This document shows positions 31,643 to 43,635 of a stretch of DNA of 64,000 bases, in pieces; positions within the stretch are counted from its first letter, which is position 1; every line of letters begins with the position of its first letter. The position numbers and the translations under genes were made by a program. The notes below the pieces were generated by a model. That model was not told the origin of the DNA. It ran no database searches and worked only from the letters and a program-made list of their open reading frames with translations. Location: NCBI GenBank assembly GCA_021234155.1, contig JAJEKV010000014.1, forward strand, positions 12,689,836-12,753,835. The letters run 5' to 3'. Origin of the DNA: Isoetes taiwanensis. Lineage: Eukaryota > Streptophyta > Lycopodiopsida > Isoetales > Isoetaceae.

Positions 31643-33995
31643 CGGGGAGAAGCCATAGGGGAGGGTGTCCATTGTCTGTAGCAAATAATCTAAGTGGCAG
31701 TCATCTTAACGTCCCAAAGGCTATTGAATGCATTCCACATGGCAGTATCCCAAGCAGATACCCTATGTGGCAAGCCTTGTCACATGCCAAGCCGGCAATG
31801 CCACCTCAATTTATGATGTTTCAGAGTGGTGGTACCACCATGTATAATATGCTATCCAAATTAACCTAATGATAGCTGCAAATTTACAGTTTTAGACACA
31901 ATACTATTCACATTAGGGGAATCCCATTTTCTTCATGGCATATGCTGCGTCGAGCTAATTGGCATAATGAAGACCTATTACCATTTTAAAGGAACATGGC
32001 ATAAGCAAGAGAGATATGATTAGACTCACGCATGTAAGCAAAATATGAATATTTATTGACCATAAAAGGCCCCTGTTTCCTCGTAAAAAGCTGGATCATT
32101 AGTTTCGTTGGTGTAAAATTTTCACTAGGTTGTCAATCCTTAGGTCCAGAATGCAGCATGAATGTTTTGCATGGCAGGAACTAGTTGAGTGTTCCTTACA
32201 GAAATTATATTGATCTTTGATGTAGGCATGTCGACTGCAACATTTTACTCTGGACACCCATTTTTGGGGCGGTAATGCGCATCAAGCAATATCTGGATGT
32301 TTTCATCTTTTCGTTCCAACTATGAGCTCTATGCCAGTGGCTGCAAATGATTCGATTATTGCAAGATCGTATCATAGATTTTCACCTTGGTTATAGTGGT
32401 AGATAGAATGAACCGCGACCGCCCTTAATTCAAATGCTAAAGGTATACGGTACCCTGTTATCAGACAAAGTTAATTTGAACTTTGATTTGAGCCAATGAG
32501 AATGGCCAATGTAGTAAAAGCTGAGACTTCATTGTTTTGTATCCGCTAAGTTTATCATTGCGGGTAGATCATAGGCGACATGTATTTTGCCTAAGAGCCC
32601 CCGCGGTAATCTTGTTGAAGGAAAATATCGGGACAGCTCAAAGCAGAGGATTAAACACGGCATAAAAGCACTACTTGATGGAACCATGTGCCAACTTGTG
32701 CTTCTCGGGTTACCCATCCGGACGTCATATCCTTGTTCCGCTAGGATGAATTCCAATGAATTCTCTCGGTGGATTTGTATACTCAATTTTCTCTATCCTG
32801 CTCCAAAAAGCGAGCTATAGTTATGAATTTGTGGATATCTTAACGAAATCATGTTCATGTTGAAATCATATTCATGTTTTAAACAGACAAAACGTGATTT
32901 ATTTAATGAAAGCATAAATGCATAGCATCTATATCTATATATAATAATAAAGCCATTTTAGGATAGTTTGTCTTGTGATCTTGACCGTTAATTTTGTTTG
33001 ACTCTTTAACTTTTGTTGTGGGCCGTCCAAATACGTCTTGAGTTTTTCCCCTTATATCTTTACCGTTGATATTGGATGTAAATTAATGGTTGAGATTAAA
33101 GCATGAGATTGGTTTCTTTGAAGGCCCGGCGCCCTCGCCCCTACCTTTCATTTTCCAAGCGATGGTAGTCGTAGGAAACCAGGCGGCAAAGGGCCAAGTG
33201 CTTGTTCATGGGCAAGTCTTCCGCCCCCTTGATGCCTTCAAAGACACGAAAAAACTCATCTCGAGATCCTCTCGGTTGGCCTTGGTGGGCTTCCTTTCCT
33301 TCCTCTTTTTTCTTTCTTGGTTTTGAATTAGTCGCTGTTACATTTCTTCACTACGAGAAATATTGTTAACAAATCTCCCTTTTGAATTCACGGTTTTGTT
33401 TTTTGACGAAGAAGAATGCGTTAGTGCTTCAGATTCCATAGCCATAGCCATGTCTTCGTGCTTGATTCCATAGCCATGTTTATAAAGTGGGTTTCTCAAG
33501 TCTAAACTCTTCTTTTGGCACGATTACGCTTCTTTTCTTTTGCATCTTTGATGTAATGCACGCCTAAAATTTTCATGCCGGAACAAAGCCCTCATTTAAG
33601 CCCTCGTGCCTTATTTTCTTCTATCCTATGCCTTTTTCGAGTTGAAATTACTTACGGAAATGGAGGGTATTCAAATGAAAGAGAAGGGCTTCATATATCT
33701 GTCGCATTCGGGCGAGTTCAGTATTCTCAGGTTTTTCCATTCTTCATCAAGCCTAATGCTTCAAATATAGAGAACACGAGAGTTTGATATGGCTTAAGAG
33801 AGAATTCTGGAGAAGGCCTTTTTGAATGCTAGCTTTGGTTCATATTTATGCATTTCACATATTTCTAGAGAAGCAACTATCCAAATAAAGATGATGAGAG
33901 TTCTTGGAGTACAATTTTTAAGCGTGAGCTTTAAAATCCTGGATGTTCTAACCATGGGCCATGGAAGTCAATTGTCATTCACACACTAAATGCTT

Positions 33996-35135
33996 TGGTT
34001 AGGACATTTTGAAGGAAAAGAATATCCAAGGGTGTCCGAATGTGTTGGACTATCTTCAGGATCTATTTCCGGACATGGAAGTTATCAACATCTCTGGTAA
34101 TTCTTTCGGCTTTGAGTTTGTCAAGAGCGAGACAAAATGGTTTCCATGCATAATTTATTTTGAGTTTTATTTTGAGTTTTTAAACTGTTAGACCTAAACG
34201 TTGCAAAAGACCTTCTAAAATCAAATTATATTCTTGGTTGTAGAGTGGAATGTAAACTTGAGTATTTACCAAGGCACTCAAATAAGAGAAAGTGTACATA
34301 CAACTTAGGGTCAACACTACGAAACAAAGCAGTGTTTTTTCTTCTAAAAGCGGGGAAAACTTGCATCTCTTATTTTGCTTTTCTTAGCTATCGGTTGTGC
34401 TTATGGATATGCTTCTCTTGCAGGCAACTTTTGTGCGGATAAAAGCCTACAAACAATAAATTGGATTGAGGGTAGGTAAATCGTAGTATGTGAGGCTATC
34501 ATAAAGGAAGAGGTGGTAACCAAGATTTTGAAGACTTCGATGTATCAGCTCTTGTAGAGCTGAACAACGCTAAAAATCTTGTTGGATCTGTATATGGCTA
34601 GATAAGTTGGTGGTTTCAATGCACATGCATCCAATATTTGTATCGGCCTGTTATAGCAAGCCCTGCCAAGATTCTGCTTCGAGAACATTGAGAGCTCACA
34701 CCGCATCACCGTTATGGAGGCAATAAATGGTGGGCGTGACTTGCATATCTCGTTACTATGCCATCAATCGAGGTAATGTTAGGTTGCGAGTCAACATAAG
34801 AATTTGCATGATTATTGTATGCTAATGTGTAGAAGATAGTGTACAACTTTCTGGCGCTAACATTATGCATGAAATGTTCTGAGGTTGGCACAGTTGGTGG
34901 TGGCACACAACTTGCTTCTCAAGCGGCTTGTTTGGATTTGCTTGGAGTGAAGGGGTCTAATAATGAGATGCCCGGCGGGGAATGCACAAACTTTGGCAAA
35001 GGTGGTGGCTGGTGGAGTTCTTCTTTGGAGAACTTTCTCTTATGTCCGCTCTTCTTTGCATGCCGACTTGTGAAAAGCCAATGAGGTATAATCGCTCAAG
35101 TAGAAATATTTCGCTGCGAAGGTACCAAAAATCTC
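33996..35135 (+). pseudogene. Captured HMG-CoA reductase (HMGR) exons
   Basis: HMGR makes mevalonate, the committed step of cytosolic isoprenoid synthesis at the ER. Exon pieces: NVLDYLQDLFPDMEVINISG (to 34096), donor GTAATT at 34097, acceptor CAG at 34421-34423, then GNFCADK and NWIEG, GGFNAHASN, MEAINGGRDLHIS and PSIE to 34772, intron 34773-34883 (GT...AG), then [24 protein letters not shown] from 34884, and in shifted frames [13 protein letters not shown] and [11 protein letters not shown] near the C-terminus. The NGGRDLHIS and GTVGGGTQ motifs are diagnostic. Several stops and frame changes break it; the N-terminal membrane part and first catalytic part are absent. Retained introns show genomic capture. 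Confidence 0.9.
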
Positions 35136-36039
35136 AAAGGCAAGGCTCTGAGTAGAGTGCGCTTTTCCTCTTGATGTAAATCTTTTGCAAAGGTAGCCAT
35201 TGGGTTTCTCCCTTTGGTTTTGGCAATTGAGATTTTTAAGGAGGCTCTTGTGAAGACATTATGTTCATACTAATAATAAATTGTCGACTTTCACTTAGGA
35301 TACAAAAAATCAAGTTGGCTATCGATCTGCTTTGATTGATGGGATGGAACACCTAGACTCTCGGTTTCTCCTTGCACCACGCTATCCCGGTGCACGCATA
35401 CTGACAATCTTATTACAGTGAGATAAAAGCAATTGGAATTGCAAGAATTTTGTATGGTCATTGCCTTCACCATCTTGGTCGGTGGGGCTCTCCTTCCGGA
35501 AAGCCGAGAAGACATCTAGGAACATATCGCTCCATGCTACAAGCTACGGGATATATATATGTGGCGACCTTAGTTACGTGCATGTATCGAGATGTGAAAT
35601 TTTAAAAGATGCTCTCAAAATGTTCCATCGGTATTTGCCATAGAAATGTGATTTCTTAAAATAGTATAAGCTGGCGTGTGTTCATTCCGGATTTCAAATC
35701 ATTGCATTTGTTGGAATATCCAGATTGATATTGCTTGTGTTAATATATAGTATAAATCTGGGTGTTCATTGCACAATCACAACAAGATCTCTACTAGGCT
35801 TGGACATTTTATTATTCTTTGTTTCATTAGTAGGTGATTGCAGATGTCTCAATTCCAAACTTAAAAAAAATTACTGAGATTAACCCAGGTTGAGGAATAT
35901 CTATAGTTTAAATAAGTAGACAAAAGAGAATGTTACGCATTTGCATTTTCCTCTCAGACCAATGGCAAATACACTATAGTGTAGACAGACATATAATATA
36001 GACATACAATTGATGCTTGGCATTGCTTCGCTCATCTTT

Positions 36040-36362
36040 GCAAACATGTATACAATATTTGTGAACAAACATGTATACAATATTTGTGAACCAAACAATA
36101 ATAAGGTATATCTTCTTCGAAGCATTGGTTATCTTGCATGGTTCCATCGAGCTTGGCAAAAGAGCCATTTACAGACCCTCCCTAGACATATCAACATGGA
36201 AGATATTTGTAGACAAATAGCAAACGCGTCAACAAATCTGACCCTATTGAATTTCCTGGACATATCAACATGGGAGATACAAATCTGGCCCTATTGAATT
36301 TCATGGACATATGAACATGGGAGATATTTGTAGACAAATAGCAAACGCGTCAACAAATCCTT
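36040..36362. repeat. Short repeats upstream of the Helitron end
   Basis: ACATGTATACAATATTTGTG occurs at about 36046 and 36070; GACATATCAACATGG-type words occur at about 36186, 36260 and 36306; and TTTGTAGACAAATAGCAAAC with 13 more bases occurs at 36207 and 36327. These sit inside the Helitron, in non-coding DNA. Confidence 0.8.
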
Positions 36363-36390
36363 CCCAGAACTAAGGAACGGCCATATATAT

Positions 36391-36597
36391 CCAACTACAT
36401 GCTATAAACCATGAAATTTAATCCCAACGAAATGTCCAACTACATGCTATAAACCATGAAATTTAATCCCAACGAAAAGCCCAGCAACGCTGGGCACTTT
36501 TTCTAAATTTAATCCCAACGAAATGTCCAACTACATGCTATAAACCATGAAATTTAATCCCAACGAAAAGCCCAGCAACGCTGGGCACTTTTTCTAG
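36391..36597 (+). repeat. Tandemly iterated Helitron 3' terminal region
   Basis: A 45 bp word beginning CCAACTACATGCTATAAACC occurs at 36391, 36436 and 36527, and the hairpin-plus-CTRR terminus occurs twice (36479-36506 ending CTAA; 36570-36597 ending CTAG). Only the second is followed by T in a flank outside the repeat. Confidence 0.9.
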
Positions 36598-36800
36598 TTT
36601 CAGTAATAGAACAAAGATGCATGCATGCACATGATAGTACCATCTAACCAAAGATGCATTTTAGATCAGTTCAACATAGACAAGGGCCATTATACATCTA
36701 CTTAAGAAGAAAAAAAAAACTTCTTTTGTACACATTACTATTCCTTGCTTTTAATATCTGTTCAAATGTAGTCTACTTCTGCTATGCATGGCATGTACCT

Positions 36801-36891
36801 TAAAGAATCACCTAATATTTCATGCATGACAGGCTCAGCTTTGGCTCTGAGAACTCCATTGGACAGCGGCCCATCTCGAAGGGAAAGATTC
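36801..36891 (-). other. Unidentified exon-like segment
   Basis: On the reverse strand an open 30-codon stretch containing LRDGPLSNGVLRAKAEP and EILGDSLR lies between a plausible acceptor (TTTTGCAG) and donor (AAG|GTACAT). It lies just past the acetyl-CoA carboxylase pieces in the same orientation. I do not recognise it. Confidence 0.35.
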
Positions 36892-36974
36892 TGCAAAATC
36901 CCAACCCTATAATCAGCAGGTGTGCATCTATACAGAAGCATGATTTGAAATAAATTAATCACATTGCAACACAC

Positions 36975-37290
36975 CTTTGGTGGAATCTGGCACTTCTCAA
37001 GATAACCAATGTAGTCTAAGACCCTTGCTACCGTGAGACTTGATGCTAAGATGTTAAAATCATTTGAAGATTTCTAGAAACTGCAAACTAACCTAATTAA
37101 TTAATCATCTGGAAAAAGCATCTTTTACAACTAAAGCATTAATACCTGAACTTTGCCAGTTGTTGGTTTAAAACCATCATCGGGATCTTCGCTTGTTACA
37201 CGACTTTGCTACAACATGACCTTTCAGATTGGTAGACTTGGCCTCGTCGAAAATCACCTTAATAAGCTCACATGGGAACCCGGCAGATGT
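36975..37290 (-). pseudogene. Acetyl-CoA carboxylase (homomeric) exon fragments
   Basis: Homomeric ACCase carboxylates acetyl-CoA in the cytosol. On the reverse strand, one piece reads GHVVA then, one frame over, SRVTSEDPDDGFKPTTGKVQ, ending at a donor CAG|GTATTA (37141-37146). After a short non-coding gap, DYIGYLEKCQIPPK ends at AAAG|GTGTGT (36975). Both belong to the biotin carboxylase to biotin-carrier segment of the plant enzyme, in correct order, but the sequence normally between them is missing. The frameshift and gap make it a pseudogene or captured fragment. It lies 380 bp beyond the Helitron 3' end, so it is not part of that element. Confidence 0.8.
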
Positions 37291-37299
37291 GTACAAAGA

Positions 37300-38190
37300 A
37301 TTATTCACACATAGGTAATTAAATGTGAATTTATTCCATCAAGTATGTAGAATCGTAGCAAATATGCACACTCAGAAGAATATTGTAGAATCATAAGCAT
37401 ACATCTACAAAACAATGGAAACATAAACGAAGTCTGTGCATCATCCATTTACAAGACCTTTCATTTCCATGTAAGAAGTTCGTCCACCAAGTGTCCTAGT
37501 TGTGATCTAGTTGTTCTATTGAATGCTGCATAGAGTACAAAATTCTAGTTGTGATCTGCATACCTATACTCACTCTTTCACCGAGCAACATCTCTAGCCA
37601 TTGAATATCATATGTAAAACTCCATCTCTCGGCTCTTGAATATCGGAGCAAACATCGATGCCCTAATCGGCTGCAACGGCCAACAACACCAACAGTTCAT
37701 GGCAAATAGACCAATAGGATCCCCAGTTTTCGATCATTCTACTCATATATTGCCAGTTTCGGCGTACAAACTCACCAAAATGCTATCAGACTGTTCCAGA
37801 TTTGCCAAGATAGGCCCGGACGAAAATTGACCATGGGTTTCTCGATCTCTGGAGAACAGGTACACCCAAAAAAAAAAAAAAGCCTCCATGCCAGGACGGG
37901 CCGCCATAGCCAAGGCGAGTGCCAAGATCGAGATCGAGCGCCAAACTCCGGGCAGAGAATTTCTTGGGTTTTCTAATTTCTCTGGCCCTACGATCGGAAA
38001 TTACATAATCGGACGGCCCAAAAAGATTACAGATGACGTGGCTAGACACGTGGCATAGCTAAGAAGGCAGGAAAGTGGGCGGGGGGGTTAGGCAACCCTG
38101 CTAATAATTAGACAGCTTAAATAATATAATTAATTAAATTAATTAGATAATAAATAATTAAACAATTTAGACAATGCATAATTAGAGAAG
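37300..38190. other. Unrecognised stretch
   Basis: No supportable gene. An A-run occurs at 37867-37880. AT-rich TTAATTAAATTAATTAG words occur at 38110-38150. Confidence 0.4.
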
Positions 38191-38197
38191 TTTTTTC

Positions 38198-38217
38198 TCG
38201 CCTCACGAGGCGAGAAT
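38198..38217. other. Hairpin of the CTCGACTC family
   Basis: TCTCGCCTCACGAGGCGAGA is nearly perfect and matches the design of the array at 40312-40502. The following 38220-40180 has no recognised gene, only short open stretches on both strands without motifs. Confidence 0.75.
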
Positions 38218-40188
38218 GGGCACGATTCCTCCCTTCTGTGCTCCCCAAGCCTTCAACCTAGTCAGGAAGCTCCATGACCTTTTTTCGCGATAAGGAACTC
38301 CCACCAAAGCACAAAAGCATGCACAGGGCGTTTTGCAAAAAACCTGGCAGAAGGCACCAATTCTAGACATCATTGGCTGTGGGAACCCCTAGCTCAGCCA
38401 GAAGTTTTCTTCGGCTTCACTTGAAAACTAAGGAAGCAGTGGCCTTTGGTATCAGGGAAAAGCCTTAGAAGAGGTCTGGAGATGGCTTGGAGTTTCAGAC
38501 AGCTAGAGCTTCTGTAAAATCCTACTGTAAAATCTGATCAAATATCTCTAGAGTCTGGAGAAGTAGACCCAAGCTAAGGCGGCATCTGTAAGCCAATTCG
38601 TCTTAGGCTTCCTTAGCACTCCGCCTTCGCCCATATGCTGTATGCTACCTCCCTTTGAAATCAGTCTATTGTTTCCGTTCATTTTCCTTCCCCTCGGATT
38701 GCTGCTCCCGCTGTGTTCATCCTCCGATCCTTGTAGCTGTTCTGGCATATGAAATAAGAATGGCAGGGGTAATCGCCCTGATGGCCTTCCTCAAACCAAC
38801 CCTGCCGTCAATCAACCTCTGTGCATATCCGACAGCTGGGCAGGATCTATGTATGGCTTCTTGGAAGGTATGGCTGGGCCGAGCTTCTTAGAAGGCTTCT
38901 TAGAAAATTTTCAACTCGTCTTAATTTTTCATGGGCTTGGTGGTGTCCAGAAATCGAAGTCGCCAACAATTCCGGCGAGAATCGTGCACGACGGATTTCA
39001 CATGATAATCCAGAAAATGCTGCCTATTGGAATATACAGAAAACATCAATCTGACAAAACGTCATAAGCGGCATGAAGCTGAAGAAAAGCCTTGGTCGAT
39101 TCTTCCTTCTGATCTGCCGGAGCTACGTCGGGATGCGTCAATCTAGTCCGTAAGCTGCTTTCCTTTGAATCTACGTTTTTGGGGACGCCCAGAATGTCGT
39201 AGAGGATGCTTGATTCAGCGCATGCTGCAGCGGCGGCCCTTGCCTGCCCAACCGCCCTTCTGCACCTTTTTTTGTGGCGGAGCTTTTCTCCATGGATTTG
39301 AAAGGCAAGCTCAAATTCGGCTGCCTTGTGGGCGATAGTAGTGCATTCTCAAACAAAGAAGACGGAGAAAGGGGTGCTCCTGCTTTGGGACTGAGGGTTA
39401 AATTTGCCATCTCTGCGGCAGGATTTCGAATGAATCTAAGAAAAAAATTGGTGGAATCATCTGGGGGTCAATTCCGGTCGGAGCTATGGCTATGGGAGCT
39501 TCTTCCGGAAATAAAGAGTCCAAGTGGTACAAAGGATCTTCGTCTCAAAGGTATGTACCAAATTTTAAATTTCAAGCATGGGCAGAAAAAAAAGGCGGGG
39601 TACATAAAAAAAGCGGGATAAAAAAATACGAGTGTAAAATAAATGCTAATATAGGATTATAATTTGACGTATATTTATACGTCCCCAGTTTCTCTTTTTA
39701 TGTGTATGCCACTATTTTCACACGTTTCACATTATATTGCCATGGTGCACATTTTCTAAGTAGATATTTTTTATTCTAAGGTAATAATTTACTTTTCAAA
39801 GATCATGATATACTTTACACCTTGTTTAATCCATTTTGAAGGTTTAAGTAAGATACAAAATGGGGACAAGTACTCTTTGATGCACATGATCATCCTCTAT
39901 AGTTCCTAACACAACGTAAGGTTTACATATTAATAGATTTAATGCATAGGTTTAATAGGCTCTTATAGGTTTAATGCACAGATTTACATTGGTTTAATCA
40001 TTTCAATGTGCTTTCATAGGTTTATTACATAGATTTACATGTTTTTAATGTATAGCTTTCATAGGTTTAGTGTGTAGGTTTAGATTGGTTTAATAAGTTT
40101 TGTGAACCAATGGTACCTCTGCAAAAATAAACTCCGGCCCTGAAAATTGTATTTTTCACTCTTAGACTTGTATTTTTCACTCTAAGCT

Positions 40189-40502
40189 GCCTTTCTCGAG
40201 AAAGGCCACTAGAGGGGCCTTGAAGGTCTTTCTCGTCTCGACTGCCCTCAAAAAACTTTTTCTTTTTACTTAAACGAAAAGAAAAGTTTTTTTTTTGGGC
40301 TCTGAGCTACGTTTCTCGACTCGCAAGTCGAGAAAGGCCTTCAGAGGGGTCCTGAGGGCCTTTCTCGACTCACGAGTCAAGAAAGGCCCTCAGACCTGCT
40401 TTTTTTATTCTGAGCTTCCTTTCTCGACTCACGAGTCAAGAAAGGGCATCAAACTTGCAGTTTTTACTTTAAGCTGCCTTTCTCGACTCGTGAGCCGAGA
40501 AA
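40189..40502. repeat. Array of CTCGACTC/GAGTCGAG hairpins
   Basis: Palindromes of about 24 bp, TTTCTCGACT-loop-AGTCGAGAAA and variants, at 40312-40335, 40361-40384, 40420-40443 and 40479-40502, each within a repeating AAAGGCC/GGCCTTT context about 50-60 bp long. A shorter perfect palindrome GCCTTTCTCGAGAAAGGC lies at 40189-40206 and a degenerate one at about 40944-40966. The open frame through the array is a by-product. Confidence 0.9.
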
Positions 40503-40509
40503 GGCCCTC

Positions 40510-42250
40510 AGACCTGCTTTCTTCAAAAATGGCCCTTAGAACTCTGTCACATCAATTGCATTAACTTGATTTTGCCCTTTCCAGTACAGATCGCGATTAG
40601 AAAGGACATGATCAGGAGCCATGGAAAGACCCATTCATTGAAGAAAGAGGATGAGAAGAGGTTGAGGACATGGATTGGACAAGCCAGCGCGTTCAGATTT
40701 CTATTCTCTTCAAGTTGCTCTCATGGCTTCGAACACCTCGGACCTTGCTCCGCACGTTGTTCCCAGTAGGTGGTCTATGTGCGAAGATGATGTAATATTT
40801 ATGCCAGCCCGACCATCATGGTCTCTTCAACCACTGTAAAATACAATGTAACGAAATTATTTATGTATAAAAATTTAGGGCAGATTAGCACTTTGTTTAT
40901 AGCGAGATAGCATTTTCATTGGTTTTAGATGTGCTCTTTACCTTCTCGACTCGCTAACTGAGAAAAGTAGACCATGTAATTTTCCTTAACGTTTTTTTCC
41001 ACATAGGAAAAAAGGCATCTTCTAAAGCAATAAAGGGGTTTCAAAGCTTTTCCCTCGTCCTTTTCGTGTAAAATAACAGGGTTTCAAAAAAAAGTGGGAA
41101 TAGCATGTGACCCACTTTAATTAAATGCGACTTAAGGTAATTTCTGCAGAGTGAGATTGTGATGGTCTTTTTTTATTGTTTGAGCCTCCTTGGGTTCTTA
41201 AACACCTGCACAATAAGAGAAACTACCTTTTGGGTTGGAAAGTCCAGTCTTCCTTCAAGGATCTATTATTTTTCACATGAAAACTATCATGATTGGAGAG
41301 ATAAATGTATTTAAATTTTTCAGTGCTCTCTTGCTCTCTTTAAAATTTTTTGAATTTTCTTGAGGAATGTCACACCTCTCAAGTCTCTACAAATGCACTG
41401 GTAGAAGCTATCTAATTCTCCTAATGTTGATGGCGCTTAAGGTTTTATGCTTGACAAGTGCTAACTCTTGCAATGTATTCCCTCTTAACCATATTTTTTC
41501 CGTTACTTTCTTATGTAATACCTACTGAGTCTAAATGCAAATCTCTGAGAAAATGACCTTTGATATCTTACTTACATAGTTTAAATGCTTTCTTGAAAAT
41601 TTTACCTTGTCTTGAACAACATTTAAGTGTAAAATGCATAGAAGTCTTTATCAAGGGTCGGTTTCACATTCAAATGAGCACTGTACAGAAGAATCTTCAA
41701 TCCCAAGGTCTGAATCAGTTTTCAGGGCTCTTTAGATCTAAGCAAAACATCCCACAGGCCTGGCCCAAAAAGTTTGACCTGGAGGTATAAGAAAGAGTCC
41801 ACGTGGACTATTAAGATTGATGTGTTGCCCTCCACGTTGGTTCTGGCACGTTGCCATCCCACATGCCCGAAGGCACCACATGGCGAGAGGAGATTGGGTA
41901 GGGGAGTGACTAGGCCCCGAGGGGACAGGATTTTTTTTTTTTTTTTTTTTTTCAAATTTGGCACGAATCCCAAGAAATGGAGAATGGAGGTCATAACAAG
42001 GTCTTTTTCAAAAAAAAAATCCACAAGGAATCTTTTTTGATGCTCTACAGGATTAGAATTTTTTTTTGCAAAAAAGAGCATCTTGCTAAAAATGGGGGTA
42101 AATGTTTTAGAATTGAATATTTGATTTGTAGAAACATGCATTAAATTGCATGCATGTACATGCCCGTGCGCATGCACGCATGTTATTGCACGCATAACGT
42201 TTAAATAATATGCCCATTAAAATTTATTCATTGTATATATTTTGGATGTG
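40510..42250. other. Unrecognised stretch with repeat terminus and T-run
   Basis: No supportable gene. GACCCACTTTAATTAAATGC near 41109-41129 is the inverted match of 26867-26886. A T-run of about 22 bases at 41932-41953 may be the tail of a reverse-strand retroposon. An alternating purine-pyrimidine stretch (GCATGCATGTACATGC) lies at about 42146-42190. Confidence 0.5.
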
Positions 42251-42319
42251 AACAAAGGAGGAAATGTCTTGGTTTGGTGAAGGATCTTGTCTATTGTTCT
42301 CCTCTATCTATTCTCTACA

Positions 42320-43634
42320 TGGTATTAGAGCTGTAGGTTGATTTTGTCTCATTGTTCAAGATGTCTAACTTTATGAAGATTGAGTCCTCTAAAGCCTTTT
42401 AATGGAACGCATTGGCATTCGTGGAAATTTTAAGTGAAGGGTCTGTTGGAAGCTGATGATTGTTGATCTGTGATAGGAGAGTCTAAACCATGAACTCTGA
42501 CAGATGATTGGAAGGAGAAAGATCGAAGGGCGATAGCATTTCTTCTAAATGTTATCACTAGTGGTGTATTAATACAGTTACCTGGAAGTAGTTCTATATC
42601 TTCATCATCTATCTCACCAACTTCCTTCACATCTGCACATGATCTTTGGGTGGCATTAGAAGCAAAGTATAGTCAATTAACCTCTGTAGAGCTTGTTGAT
42701 TTAGAGGCAAAGTTAGATACTCTGAAGTATAAGGAAGGAGAAGACGTGGAAAAACTCATTGTAGCTTTCAATGAGATATTTGCAAAGTTTGCTGCTGCAG
42801 ACCAAGCTAAGACCCAGGAGGCTCAAGTAATAGCTTTCACAAAAGCTTTTTCTCAAAGACTTGATCCTTTAAAGATGTCTGTAAGGACACTTTATAAAGG
42901 TAATTTTGTAGAAGCGTGTAGTTCCATTAAGGCTAAGCTTGAGACACAACAAGCTATAAGGTATAGGAGTAATTCTAATGAAGTGGCTCTTGCAATATGA
43001 GGCAGTGGACGTGGAAGAGGTCGCAATTATGTCTATCGTGGATGTGGTCGTGGTGGCCGAAAAGGTGTAAGTACAAGTAGAGGTACCACACAAGAAGATG
43101 GTAATGGTCATGGAGGACGTTGGCGTGATGATGAGAGATTTGCCAATGTCGAGTGTAACTATTGCCATAAGTTGCGTCACATACAAAGATTATGTAGACA
43201 AAGAAAAAATGATTTGATGAGATTGTCAGTTGAGTACAAGAGCCAAAATGTGAATGATATTGCTCCAACAAGTAGTGCAACAAACGTTGCATTCTCAGGT
43301 GATATAAAGAGATTGGGTTGAAAGTTGTGGAGGTTGCGATAGATAGAGTAGGAGTCATTTGTGTATTGATTTTGGTGCAACAAACAATGTGTTTTCATCT
43401 CGTGCTTTGTTTGATAAGTTGCAGAACACTTCAACTACGGTGAGAGTTGGAGATGGTGATGAGAAGATTGTAGGTGGAGTAGGAGATGCACGAATTCCTA
43501 TGTCAAATGGATTGCATTTTTATGATGCTTTATTGGTACCTGATTTGATAATTAATCTTGTATCAGTGGCAACGATTTTGGGACATCGAGTGTTGTTTGA
43601 TAGTGAATGCTGTAGAATTCAAATTGGAGAATAA
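42320..43634 (+). mobile_element. Copia retrotransposon fragment: PBS, gag and protease
   Basis: TGGTATTAGAGC at about 42320 is a primer-binding site after an LTR-like end CTCTACA. Gag fragments follow: VDLEAKLDTLKYKEGEDVEK (UBN2-type), then a Gly/Arg-rich part, a zinc knuckle CNYCHKLRHIQRLC, and a protease-like DFGATNNVFSSRALFDKL with LLVPDLIINLVSV. The active-site Ser is replaced (DFGATN). There are many stops and frameshifts in the first 300 bp. It is cut at about 43634, where LINE sequence begins; the integrase, RT and 3' LTR are missing. The family differs from the 4728-13000 element (different PBS spelling and gag). Confidence 0.85.
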
Positions 43635-43635
43635 G

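Larger units (their letters stand above)
32928..36597 (+). mobile_element. Non-autonomous Helitron carrying HMG-CoA reductase exons
   Basis: The 3' end is textbook: hairpin GCCCAGCAACGCTGGGC at 36570-36586, ACTTTTT, then CTAG at 36594-36597 followed by T. The 5' end is most likely TCTATATC at 32928 after an A (an alternative TCTATATATAATAATAAAG starts at 32934), matching plant Helitron 5' ends. Insertion between A and T fits the family. No Rep/helicase was seen inside, so it would depend on a helper. Its cargo is a multi-exon HMGR piece. A second near-identical 3' end, hairpin at 36479-36495 plus CTAA, lies 91 bp inside the final one. Confidence 0.85.

Noticed and set aside
40189-40502. CRISPR-like array
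   Set aside because: Units are palindromes with short similar spacers in a plant nuclear context; there are no unique spacers or cas genes.
40295-40564. Open frame of 89 codons with repeated FSTRKSRK-like words
   Set aside because: It is the translation of the hairpin array.
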